A program made the position numbers and the translations under genes. From NCBI GenBank assembly GCA_902566775.1, contig CACFKF010000008.1, positions 1 to 44,211 on the forward strand: a stretch of DNA of 44,211 nt, given 5' to 3'. The DNA comes from an uncultured Pelagibacteraceae bacterium (GTDB lineage: Bacteria > Pseudomonadota > Alphaproteobacteria > Pelagibacterales > Pelagibacteraceae). Below are positions 13,882-22,808 of this stretch, piece by piece. The notes below the pieces were generated by a model. That model saw only the letters and a list, made by a program, of their open reading frames with translations, had not been told where the DNA came from and did no database searches. Every line of letters begins with the position of its first letter. Position 1 is the first letter of the stretch.

Positions 13882-16311
13882 ATGGAAAAAATTCAATCTC
13901 ATGCAAAGTTAGTAGTAGTCGGTGGCGGTATTTTAGGTGTAAGTTTATTGTATCACTTAACTAAAGAAGGATGGAAAGACATAGTTTTAATTGAAAAAGG
14001 TGAGCTTACTTCTGGCTCTACTTGGCATGCTGCTGGCCAATGTCCTCACATGGTTGGTAGTTTTAATTTAGCTAAAGTCCATTTGCATTCTACAAATCTT
14101 TACAAACAATTAGAAAAAGAAACAGGACAAGCAACAGGTTTCCATGAATGTGGAAGTTTAAGATTGGCGTACAAAAAAGAAGATATTGATTGGTTTCATT
14201 ATGTTAAAGGAATAATGGACAATGTTGGATCTCCCGCAGAAATAATTTCTCCAAATGAAATAAGAAAAGTTCATCCTTTTATTAAATTGGATGGTCTGCT
14301 TGCAGCATTTCATACTCCAGAAGATGGTCATACTGATCCCACGAGCACTACAAATGCTATGGCCAAGGGAGCGAGAAATGGTGGAGCAAAAATCTACAGA
14401 AAAAATAGAGTTACAGATATAAAACAACTTCCATCTGGTGAGTGGAAAGTTTTTACAGAAAATGGAGATATAATCTGTGAGCAAGTTGTTAATGCTGCAG
14501 GAAGTTTTTGTCCTGAAGTTGGTGCAATGGTTGGTTTAAAGGAAGTGCCAAGTATTAATATGATACATCATTATTTAGTTACTGAATCGCATCATGAAAT
14601 CGAAAAATTAGAAAAAGAATTACCTGTAACAAGAGATCCAGAAGCTTCTGCTTATTTAAGACAAGAAGGTAAAGGTCTATTAATTGGACCATATGAAAAA
14701 GATGCAAAAGCTTGGGCACTAAATGGAATGGACTGGAAATTTGATATGGAATTATTAGAACCAGAACTTGATAGAATTGAAAAACACCTTGAAATAGGAA
14801 TGAATAGAATTCCTCAGTTTAAAGATGTTGGAATAAAAAAAATTATTTGTGGACCAATCACTCATACACCTGATGATAATTTTTTTGCTGGTCCTGCTCC
14901 AGGATTAAAAAATTTCTGGATGGCCTGTGCGGCAAGTGTTGGAATAGCTCAAGGTGGAGGAATTGGAAAATATCTAGCTCAATGGATAGTGCATGGTGAC
15001 TCAGAAATAAATATGCTTGAGTTTGAACCTAGAAGATACATGAGCTGGGTAACTAAAAAGTATGCCGTTGATAAATCTATAGATCAGTACACAAGAATGT
15101 ATGTCACTCCTGTACCCAATGAAAGCATAAATGTTGGTAGGCCAATGAAAACAACTCCGATATATAAAAAATTAAAAGATATGGGAGCCATATATTTAGA
15201 CTCTTATGGTTGGGAAAAACCTATATGGTTTGGAAAACCCGGAATGAAAGAGGAATATAGTTTTAAAAGATCAAATGCTTTCCCATATGTACAAAAAGAA
15301 TGTGAAAATGTCCAAAATAATGTTGGAATTTTAGATTTAAGCACATTCGCAAAATATGAAATTAATGGAAGTGGAAGCGAAGAATATTTAAATCGTCTGT
15401 GTGCAAACACTATTCCTAAAAAAGATGGAGGTATAATTCTTGGGCATACGTTAAATAATATAGGTAGAATTCAAAGTGAATTAACTATTACAAGATTGTC
15501 TAAGGATAATTTTTACGTTTTATCTTCCACAGCTTCAGAAATAAGAGATCTAGACTGGTTTAATCATAATTTAATAAAAGATGAGAAAATTCAAATAAAA
15601 AATGTTACACAAGACTTTGGTGTTCTTGTTTTAGTTGGACCTAAATCAAGAGAAATTTTGTCAAAACTTACATCAGAAAGTTTAGATAATAATAATTTTC
15701 CTTGGCTTAAAGGAAAAGAAATCGAAATAAACAAAATACCAGTAAGAGCTCTCAGGATAAATTATATGGGAGAATTAGGTTGGGAATTGCATCATCCAAT
15801 GAACCAGATGGAAAAATTATATGACGCTATATACGAAGTAGGTAAAAAGGAAAAAATACAAAACTTTGGTACGTATGCAGTAAATTCACTAAGAATGGAA
15901 AAAGCCTATCGTGGGTGGGGCGCTGAATTAACAGGAGAAATTAGTTTGGTTGAAGCAGGTATGGAACGATTCTTTAATCTAAATAAAAAATCCAACTTTA
16001 TTGGATCTGATGCTCTTAGAGATAAACTGCAATCAGGAGTTGACATAAAAATAGTCTATCTAGAAGTAGATGTTGATGATGCTGATGCAAGAGGAAATGA
16101 ACCCGTTTATCATAATAATAAAATAGTAGGTGTTGTAACTTCAGGTGGGTATGGCTTCAGAGTCAATAAAAGCCTAGCTTTTGCTTATGTAAAATCTGAG
16201 TTGGCTAAAGATGGGACTGAACTTTTAGTAGAAATTCAAGGGCAAAAAAGAAAGGCAAAAATTCTAAACAGCCCAGCCTATGATCCTAAAAACAAGATGT
16301 TGAGATCATAA
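13882..16311 (+). CDS. Dimethylglycine/sarcosine dehydrogenase-like flavoprotein fused to GcvT
   Basis: An 809-residue two-part enzyme. Residues about 8-370 are a DAO-type FAD oxidoreductase with the dinucleotide motif VVVGGGILGVSLLYHL (11-26). STWHAAGQ follows, where His49 fits the histidine that carries covalent FAD in mitochondrial dimethylglycine and sarcosine dehydrogenases. From about 430 it is a GcvT aminomethyltransferase domain (NNVGILDLSTFAKYEINGSG, RINYMGELGWELHHP, NSLRMEKAYRGWGAEL) with a C-terminal barrel (PVYHNNKIVGVVTSGGYGF). It would demethylate an N-methylglycine and hand the C1 unit to tetrahydrofolate. Dimethylglycine or sarcosine cannot be separated by eye. The next gene is a second GcvT-type protein. 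Confidence 0.88.
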   Translation: MEKIQSHAKLVVVGGGILGVSLLYHLTKEGWKDIVLIEKGELTSGSTWHAAGQCPHMVGSFNLAKVHLHSTNLYKQLEKETGQATGFHECGSLRLAYKKEDIDWFHYVKGIMDNVGSPAEIISPNEIRKVHPFIKLDGLLAAFHTPEDGHTDPTSTTNAMAKGARNGGAKIYRKNRVTDIKQLPSGEWKVFTENGDIICEQVVNAAGSFCPEVGAMVGLKEVPSINMIHHYLVTESHHEIEKLEKELPVTRDPEASAYLRQEGKGLLIGPYEKDAKAWALNGMDWKFDMELLEPELDRIEKHLEIGMNRIPQFKDVGIKKIICGPITHTPDDNFFAGPAPGLKNFWMACAASVGIAQGGGIGKYLAQWIVHGDSEINMLEFEPRRYMSWVTKKYAVDKSIDQYTRMYVTPVPNESINVGRPMKTTPIYKKLKDMGAIYLDSYGWEKPIWFGKPGMKEEYSFKRSNAFPYVQKECENVQNNVGILDLSTFAKYEINGSGSEEYLNRLCANTIPKKDGGIILGHTLNNIGRIQSELTITRLSKDNFYVLSSTASEIRDLDWFNHNLIKDEKIQIKNVTQDFGVLVLVGPKSREILSKLTSESLDNNNFPWLKGKEIEINKIPVRALRINYMGELGWELHHPMNQMEKLYDAIYEVGKKEKIQNFGTYAVNSLRMEKAYRGWGAELTGEISLVEAGMERFFNLNKKSNFIGSDALRDKLQSGVDIKIVYLEVDVDDADARGNEPVYHNNKIVGVVTSGGYGFRVNKSLAFAYVKSELAKDGTELLVEIQGQKRKAKILNSPAYDPKNKMLRS

Positions 16312-16369
16312 CTATTTTTATTGACAGTTTAAAAAAAATAAAGCAACTTCCGATTTTTAGGGAAAGTTT

Positions 16370-17560
16370 ATGGCAACAAGAAGTAACACACCGCCGAAAC
16401 CTTATCTTGGTTTTGGAACAAGAATTAGAAAATCACCTTTCTTTGAATCAACTTTAAAATGGGGCTGTAAGGAATATACGACTTACAATCACATGTATTT
16501 TCCAGTTTATTATAATACACCTGAAGAAGACTTTTGGAGTTTGGTGAACGATGTTACACTTTGGGATGTTTCGGTTGAAAGACAAGTTGAAATTAAAGGA
16601 CCAGATGCAACAAAATTTACTCAACTATTAACTCCTAGAAATTTATCTGATTGTGCTGTGGATCAATGTAAATATGTTTTAAACACAAATTACGAAGGTG
16701 GAATACTTAGTGATCCAATTTTATTAAGACTTGCAGATGATCATTGGTGGTATTCAATATCTGATAGCGATCTATTGTTATGGGCTATGGGAGTAGCTGG
16801 TAAAGGTAAATATGATATACAATTGCAAGAGCCAGATGTATCTCCTTTGCAAGTACAAGGTCCAAAATCAAGAGCTTTAATGACAGAATTATTTGGTTCT
16901 TGGATAAATGATTTAAAATATTACTGGTGTAAACAAACAGAAATAAAAGGAATACCAGTAGTTATTTCAAGAACTGGTTGGAGCGGAGAAATAGGATATG
17001 AAGTTTATTTACGTGATGGAAAAAAAGGTGCTGAACTTTATGAAATGATAATGGCAGCAGGTGAAAAACATAAAATTGCGCCAACTGGGCCTTCACAAAT
17101 AAGAAGAGTTGAAGCTGGAATTTTTTCTTATTTTCAAGATATGAGAGTAACTGATAATCCTTTTGAAATAGGAATGGATCGATTAGTTGATCTTGAAATG
17201 GAAGCGGATTTTGTTGGAAAAGAAGCTCTTAAAAAAATTAAAGCTGAAGGAATTAAAAGAAAATTAGTTGGAATTGAAATTTTAGGTGACCCAATAAGCA
17301 AAGTTGTTCCCCCAGAATATACACCTGGATATTTTGTGCCTGATCATTGGCCTGTTTTCGACGATAAAAATGAAATTGGATATGTAACATCAAAATGTTT
17401 TTCGCCACGACTAGAAAAAAACATTGGTTACGCATTTATACCAATTGGATATGCAAAAGAAGGTACTCAGTTTACTATAAGATCACCTTATGCAAATTTG
17501 ACTGCAAAAGTGGTACCAACTCCTTTTTATGATCCAAAAAAGAAAATTCCAATAAAATAA
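16370..17560 (+). CDS. DmdA-like / GcvT-family folate-dependent methyl- or aminomethyltransferase paralogue
   Basis: A 396-residue stand-alone GcvT-family protein. Motifs: GCKEYTTYNHMYFP near residue 35, VTLWDVSVERQVEIKGPDA near 65-80, LQVQGPKSRALM near 165, ISRTGWSGEIGYEVYL near 205, and NPFEIGMDRLVDLE near 265. The YNHM segment and WDVxVERQVEI also occur in DmdA, the DMSP demethylase of this clade, so it belongs to the DmdA-like side of the family. I would not call it DmdA: length and many positions differ and it sits beside a dimethylglycine dehydrogenase-like gene. Most likely it transfers a C1 group from a methylated amine or sulfonium compound to tetrahydrofolate. Cotranscription with the previous gene (58-base gap) is likely. 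Confidence 0.8.
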   Translation: MATRSNTPPKPYLGFGTRIRKSPFFESTLKWGCKEYTTYNHMYFPVYYNTPEEDFWSLVNDVTLWDVSVERQVEIKGPDATKFTQLLTPRNLSDCAVDQCKYVLNTNYEGGILSDPILLRLADDHWWYSISDSDLLLWAMGVAGKGKYDIQLQEPDVSPLQVQGPKSRALMTELFGSWINDLKYYWCKQTEIKGIPVVISRTGWSGEIGYEVYLRDGKKGAELYEMIMAAGEKHKIAPTGPSQIRRVEAGIFSYFQDMRVTDNPFEIGMDRLVDLEMEADFVGKEALKKIKAEGIKRKLVGIEILGDPISKVVPPEYTPGYFVPDHWPVFDDKNEIGYVTSKCFSPRLEKNIGYAFIPIGYAKEGTQFTIRSPYANLTAKVVPTPFYDPKKKIPIK

Positions 17561-17568
17561 GATATTAA

Positions 17569-17599
17569 TGCTCTCAAAATTAATCAATGAGAGTAATTT
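17569..17599 (+). terminator. Putative intrinsic terminator after the DmdA-like gene
   Basis: TGCTCTCA (17569-17576) can pair with TGAGAGTA (17588-17595, one G-U pair), followed by a short T-run ending at 17600. The gap between the two coding regions is only 39 bases, and the T-run merges with the TTG start of the next gene. Read-through is therefore likely and the terminator is weak. Confidence 0.4.
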
Positions 17600-18457
17600 T
17601 TGAACTTTAAAGATACATTTTTAGCTAGCTTAGTTCCAATTCTTCTGGGCTTCGGTTTTGTAATTGCTAAACCAGCAATGGAATATTTTCCTCCTATGCT
17701 TTTGACAGGTTTAAGATTTATTTTTGCAGCATCAATTTTAATTTGGTGGTTTCCAATACCAATAGGTTTCCTTAAAAAAATATTTTTTGTCTCTTTAATA
17801 GCCAATACATTACAATATTCCATTACATACACGGGTTTAAGCATGATAGATGCTTCGGCAGCAGTATTGCTTGTTCAAATGGAAGTTCCGTTCGGAGTAA
17901 TATTTGCATATTTTTTACTTAAAGAAAAACCAACTATTAGAAGTTTAGTAGGAATAAGTGTTGCTTTTGTTGGAATTTATATTTTAACTGGTACACCTAA
18001 TTTAGATGGCAAGTTTTTTGGCGCTGCTTTAGTGTGTACGGGAGCGGGTATTTGGGCTTTAGGACAAGTTTTAGTTAAGCCATTGAGTAAAGAAATAAAT
18101 GCAGTAGCTCTTGTTGCTTGGTTAGCTTTGTTTTCTGGTCCAATATTAATAACTTTTTCTGCCATTTTTGATGGAAATACAATTAACTACTTTAAAGCAG
18201 CAAATCTAGAAAGTTGGATAATTGTAATTTTCTTAGGGTTTATTATGCAGCCAGTATCATATGGCTGTTTCTACTATGTTATAAAAAATAATCCTATATA
18301 CAAAGTTTTGCCTATAGTTACTATGGGTATACCACCTACCGGATTATTAGCTGCTATTTTTATCCTTGGTGAAGAACCTACAAAAGAATTATTTGTTGGT
18401 GGTGTTATTATTCTTCTTGGAGTGATTATGATAGTGTTTAATAAAAAAAAAAGTTAA
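17600..18457 (+). CDS. EamA/DMT-superfamily transporter
   Basis: A 285-residue integral membrane protein with ten predicted helices arranged as two EamA repeats. The first half contains LVPILLGFGFVIAKPAMEYFPPMLLTGLRFIFAA and LSMIDASAAVLLVQMEVPFGVIFAYFLLKEKP. The second half contains GAALVCTGAGIWALGQVLVKPLSK and PIVTMGIPPTGLLAAIFILGEEP. EamA proteins export or exchange amino acids, amines and other metabolites; the substrate is not visible. I use TTG at 17600 because the first helix begins directly after it and the next ATG (17681) would cut into that helix. Position between methylated-amine genes suggests a related solute, by context only. Confidence 0.88.
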   Translation: MNFKDTFLASLVPILLGFGFVIAKPAMEYFPPMLLTGLRFIFAASILIWWFPIPIGFLKKIFFVSLIANTLQYSITYTGLSMIDASAAVLLVQMEVPFGVIFAYFLLKEKPTIRSLVGISVAFVGIYILTGTPNLDGKFFGAALVCTGAGIWALGQVLVKPLSKEINAVALVAWLALFSGPILITFSAIFDGNTINYFKAANLESWIIVIFLGFIMQPVSYGCFYYVIKNNPIYKVLPIVTMGIPPTGLLAAIFILGEEPTKELFVGGVIILLGVIMIVFNKKKS

Positions 18458-18479
18458 AAAACATCTACTATCTAACAAG

Positions 18480-19619
18480 ATGAGTTTATTTAAATCAGTC
18501 AAAGTTATAAATTCTGGAAAAGCAATTCTACTTTCACGCAAAAATGGTAGCCAAATACGTTATCACTCAACATGGTTAAGAGATAATTCTCATGATCCAG
18601 AAACTAGAGATAAAAATAATGGACAGCGTCTGATTTCAATTTCAGATATACCAGTTAACACTTATATTGAATCTGCTTCGCTTGATAAAAAAGGAAAAAA
18701 TATAACTGTAAAATTTTTACCAAAGAAAAAACAAGTTAAATTTTCCTCGAGTTGGCTTGAATTTCATGCTTATGATAAAAAACGAAATAATTCAAAAGTT
18801 TGGATTGATCCAGATTTAAAAACTTGGTCAAAAAATAGTCTGAAGCGTATTCCAGTAATTAATTATAAAAAAGCTAAATCAAATAAAAAACTTCTTCTTA
18901 ATTGGCTAAAATCTCTTCACTACTATGGTTTTGCAAAAATAACTGGGTGCGAAAAAAAATCTGGAACAGTAATAAAAATAGCAAAACTTTTTGGTTATGT
19001 GCGTGAAACCAATTATGGTAAATGGTTTAATGTAAAATCAAAAACAAATGCTGTTAATTTAGCTTATACAAATCTTGGTTTGCAAGCTCATACGGATAAT
19101 CCTTACAGAGATCCAGTACCAACAATACAAATTCTTCATTGTTTAAAAAGCTCAACTAAAGGTGGTGACTCAAAAGTTGTGGATGGCTTTAATGCTGCAT
19201 TGCGTTTAAAAAAAGAAAGTAAAAAATGTTTTGATTTACTTACAAAATACACTTCACGTTTTGAATTTAAAGGAAAAAAAAATGTTCATTTGAAATCTTG
19301 TTTTCCAATGATTGCCTTATCTCCAGATAAAAAACTAACAGCTATTCATTTTAATAATCGTTCTATAGCGCCTATCAGGGACATTCCTTACAATGATATG
19401 TTAAATTATTATAAAGCTTACAGAAAGTTTTCTAACATAATTGATGATCCAAAGATGGCTGTCACTTTTAAATTAAACCCGGGAGACTGTTTTTTAGTTG
19501 ATAACACAAGAGTTCTTCATGCTAGAACACCTTACTCAAGCAAAGGGAGTAGATGGTTACAAGGATGTTATGCTGATAAAGATGGACTATTATCAACCAT
19601 TTTAACCAAAGCTTTGTAA
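18480..19619 (+). CDS. Gamma-butyrobetaine hydroxylase-like Fe(II)/2-oxoglutarate dioxygenase
   Basis: A 379-residue two-domain oxygenase. The N-terminal ~100 residues match the small beta domain of gamma-butyrobetaine and trimethyllysine hydroxylases (STWLRDNSHDPETRD). The C-terminal TauD-type domain supplies the iron ligands His204 and Asp206 (QAHTDNP) and His347 (RVLHART), and the 2-oxoglutarate arginine Arg358. The predicted reaction is hydroxylation of gamma-butyrobetaine to carnitine or of a similar trimethylammonium compound, which suits the neighbouring N-methylglycine enzymes. Odd: the N-terminal zinc site, LRDNCxCxxC in the forms I know, reads LRDNSHDPET here, with no cysteines. The 3' end overlaps the convergent ccdA gene by 18 bases. 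Confidence 0.85.
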   Translation: MSLFKSVKVINSGKAILLSRKNGSQIRYHSTWLRDNSHDPETRDKNNGQRLISISDIPVNTYIESASLDKKGKNITVKFLPKKKQVKFSSSWLEFHAYDKKRNNSKVWIDPDLKTWSKNSLKRIPVINYKKAKSNKKLLLNWLKSLHYYGFAKITGCEKKSGTVIKIAKLFGYVRETNYGKWFNVKSKTNAVNLAYTNLGLQAHTDNPYRDPVPTIQILHCLKSSTKGGDSKVVDGFNAALRLKKESKKCFDLLTKYTSRFEFKGKKNVHLKSCFPMIALSPDKKLTAIHFNNRSIAPIRDIPYNDMLNYYKAYRKFSNIIDDPKMAVTFKLNPGDCFLVDNTRVLHARTPYSSKGSRWLQGCYADKDGLLSTILTKAL

Positions 19620-20309
19620 AAAAGGAAAAGTATTTAAAATATAATAACCCAAGTTTTGTAATTTATTTGTTATTATTAATATTCCAGTAGCTAATAGTAT
19701 TATTCCTCCTGATTTTAAGACTATATTAATATTTTTTTTGAAATTTTTAGAAAAGAGCAAAAATTTTTGTATTAAAAATCCTGATAATATAAAGGGTATA
19801 GCAAGTCCCAATGAATAAAAACTTAACATTATAATACCTTTGTAAATATTTTCTTCTGTTGATGCTAAAGCAAGAATTGATCCTAGTATTGGACCAATGC
19901 ATGGCGTCCAACCAAACCCAAAGGCCATTCCTACAATAAATACAAATAAGGGTTTTGTAGATTTTTTTGTATAAAATTTTTTTTCATAGTTTAAAAAACT
20001 AACATTAATTAAGCCCAATAATTGTAATGAAAAAATTACTATTATTATTCCTGCAATAATTCTTAGATAATTTGAATTTTGAAGTAATACTTTGCCTAAA
20101 GCTGAAGCAGTAGCGCCAAATATTATGAATACAAAAGAAAAACCTAAGGAAAATAATAATAATGGAATTAAATTAACTTTTTTACTTTCAATCAATTCAT
20201 TTAATGACTGGCCAGAAATAAAAGAAATATAACCTGGTATCAATGGCAAGACACAAGGGGATAAAAAACTTATTAATCCTGCTCCAAAAGCAATAAACAA
20301 TTCAAACAT
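19602..20309 (-). CDS. ccdA: CcdA-type thiol-disulfide transmembrane protein
   Basis: A 235-residue inner-membrane protein with six predicted helices. Two membrane-embedded cysteines lie in pseudo-symmetric motifs: Cys19 in FLSPCVLPLIPGY and Cys137 in GWTPCIGPILGS. This pair carries reducing equivalents from cytoplasmic thioredoxin to periplasmic thiol proteins, for cytochrome c maturation or disulfide repair. Length fits CcdA, not full DsbD. The ATG (20309) overlaps the stop of the SMP-30 lactonase gene as TAATG, so it is translated as the last cistron of the sugar operon, an unexpected partner. No periplasmic thioredoxin gene is adjacent. Confidence 0.9.
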   Translation of the reverse strand: MFELFIAFGAGLISFLSPCVLPLIPGYISFISGQSLNELIESKKVNLIPLLLFSLGFSFVFIIFGATASALGKVLLQNSNYLRIIAGIIIVIFSLQLLGLINVSFLNYEKKFYTKKSTKPLFVFIVGMAFGFGWTPCIGPILGSILALASTEENIYKGIIMLSFYSLGLAIPFILSGFLIQKFLLFSKNFKKNINIVLKSGGIILLATGILIITNKLQNLGYYILNTFPFLQSFG

Positions 20310-21193
20310 TATAGTGCACCAAAAGGTTTAGAAATAGTACCTTTGCTATTAGTTTTAATCTTAAATAAACATCCTGATAAGTTATATTTTTTTATATCAA
20401 TACTTTTTAATCCTTTTAACGCAGAAGTTATATATAGATCATTATTTTTAGAGCCTCCAAATGTGCAATTTGTAATATTTTTTGCTGGAAGTTTAATTTT
20501 GTGAATTTTTTTTCCTTTTTTGTTGAATACAGAAACACAGGCACCTCCAAAATGACAAACCCACAAATTTTTAAATTTGTCGATTGTCATGCCGTCAGGT
20601 GACCCTTCAAATTTTGAAAATTTCTTATAGATTTTCTTTTTTTTGACATTTAAATTATTATCAATTTTAATTTTATAGATTATTTTTTTTCTACTGTCTG
20701 TGTGAAAAAAATTTTTTTCATCAATAAACGCTGGTCCATTTGTAATCATATAATTGCTGTCGACTTTAGTTAATTTGAAATCATTATCTAAACAATATAA
20801 AGAGCCATTTTCAATATTTCTTTCCAAATTATCCATAGAACCAAACCACAATCTTCCTCTTGGATCAGTTTTTCCATCATTTAATCTGTTCAGAGGTTTA
20901 TCCTCTTCTATAAAAATAGATTTAATTTTTTTTTTGCTTTTTAAATCAACAATTCTTAGCTCTCCTTTTAATCCAAGTACAAAAATATTTTTCTTAACAT
21001 GAGATAAAAAACCAATTTCTTTATCAACTTTAATTACTTTTTTTTTGTGATTTTTTGTATTCAAAATAAAAATTTTCTTTTTTTTAATATCTACAAAAAA
21101 GATTGAACTTAACGATCTTACCCAAAGTGTTCCTTCTCCCAATAAAGTTCTTGATTTCCAAATACATTCTGGTTTTGAAGTTATTATTTTCAA
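20309..21193 (-). CDS. SMP-30/gluconolactonase-family sugar lactonase
   Basis: A 294-residue six-bladed beta-propeller of the SMP-30/regucalcin family. The divalent-metal ligands are visible: Glu20 (LLGEGTLW), Asn105 (LNRLNDGKTDPRGRLWFGSM), Asn152 (MITNGPAF) and Asp200 (GSPDGMTID). It would hydrolyse an aldonolactone to the aldonate. The sugar is not set by the motifs, but the operon supplies the enzymes before and after this step, so it is the expected second enzyme of the pathway. The protein is unusually lysine-rich (runs such as KKKKIF), as are other AT-rich genes here. It lies two bases after the FAH-family gene. Confidence 0.88.
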   Translation of the reverse strand: MKIITSKPECIWKSRTLLGEGTLWVRSLSSIFFVDIKKKKIFILNTKNHKKKVIKVDKEIGFLSHVKKNIFVLGLKGELRIVDLKSKKKIKSIFIEEDKPLNRLNDGKTDPRGRLWFGSMDNLERNIENGSLYCLDNDFKLTKVDSNYMITNGPAFIDEKNFFHTDSRKKIIYKIKIDNNLNVKKKKIYKKFSKFEGSPDGMTIDKFKNLWVCHFGGACVSVFNKKGKKIHKIKLPAKNITNCTFGGSKNNDLYITSALKGLKSIDIKKYNLSGCLFKIKTNSKGTISKPFGAL

Positions 21194-21194
21194 C

Positions 21195-22037
21195 TTACGC
21201 TAAAACAACTTTTGAGTTTTGTTCCCCAAGATTGTCAATAGATAATCTTATTTTATCGCCTGCCTTTAAAAATACCTGAGGTTTTTTTCCCATTCCTACA
21301 CCAGGAGGAGTTCCTGTCGTAATTATATCTCCAGGCTGCAATGACATAAATTTACTTAAATAAGAAACCACATAATAAACATTAAATATCATTTTATTTG
21401 TATTACCTGTTTGCATTCTTTTTCCATTAACATCTAACGTGAGTTTAAGATTATTTACATCTTTTATTTCGTCTGATGTAACTAGGTATGGGCCTATAGG
21501 TCCAAAAGTATCATGTGATTTCCCTTTTACCCATTGACCTAGTTTTTCAATTTGCCATTCTCTTTCACTTAAATCATTAACCACACAATAACCAAAAATA
21601 TGGTTTGCAGCTTCTTTCTCTGTAATATTTTTTGTTTCTTTTCCAATAACAATTCCTAGTTCAACTTCCCAATCTAATTTTTTTGAGTTCGGCGCTAGTT
21701 CAATATCGTCATTCGGTCCATTAATACAGCTTGTAGCTTTCATAAAAACAATAGGCTCAGTTGGAACTTTAGCACCAGTTTCTGCTGCATGATCTGAATA
21801 ATTTAATCCAATAGCTACAAATTTTCCTGGCTTGTTTACACAAGATCCAATTCTATCTGTTTTTGAAAGTTCTGGTAATTTTTCTAAATCGATATTTTTT
21901 AGTTTTAAAATGGTTTCAAAATTTAAATTGTTTGGAGTTAAATCTTTAATTTGTGAACTTATTTCTCTTATTTTTCCATTTTTATCTAATATTGCAGGTT
22001 TTTCACTTCCTTTATGTCCAACTCTTAACAATCTCAT
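21195..22037 (-). CDS. FAH-family hydrolase, likely 2,4-diketo-3-deoxy-aldonate hydrolase
   Basis: A 280-residue fumarylacetoacetate hydrolase-fold enzyme. KFVAIGLNYSDHAAETG (72-88) and the metal ligands Glu124, Glu126 (LDWEVELGIVIG) and Asp155 (VVNDLSERE) are clear, with KGKSHDTFGPIGPYLV (171-186) and TTGTPPGVGMG for substrate binding. This arrangement matches hydrolases splitting 2,4-diketo-3-deoxy-L-fuconate or related diketo acids to pyruvate plus a hydroxy acid (lactate from 6-deoxyhexoses, glycolate from pentoses). Fumarylpyruvate or ureidoglycolate activities are alternatives in the same family, but the operon context favours the sugar acid. Confidence 0.85.
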   Translation of the reverse strand: MRLLRVGHKGSEKPAILDKNGKIREISSQIKDLTPNNLNFETILKLKNIDLEKLPELSKTDRIGSCVNKPGKFVAIGLNYSDHAAETGAKVPTEPIVFMKATSCINGPNDDIELAPNSKKLDWEVELGIVIGKETKNITEKEAANHIFGYCVVNDLSEREWQIEKLGQWVKGKSHDTFGPIGPYLVTSDEIKDVNNLKLTLDVNGKRMQTGNTNKMIFNVYYVVSYLSKFMSLQPGDIITTGTPPGVGMGKKPQVFLKAGDKIRLSIDNLGEQNSKVVLA

Positions 22038-22055
22038 TTTACAATCTTACATTAA

Positions 22056-22805
<750 letters not shown>

Positions 22806-22808
22806 TTA

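Noticed and set aside
14158-14484. Long open frame antisense to the dimethylglycine dehydrogenase-like gene
   Set aside because: No family motif and full overlap with a strongly recognised coding region on the other strand; typical shadow frame.
16312-16369. Possible riboswitch leader before the DmdA-like gene
   Set aside because: Only 58 bases; I could not fit a glycine or SAM-type riboswitch core.
16370-17560. Calling this gene dmdA (DMSP demethylase)
   Set aside because: It shares the DmdA-like YNHM and WDVxVERQVEI segments, but differs in length and many positions and sits beside a dimethylglycine dehydrogenase-like gene.
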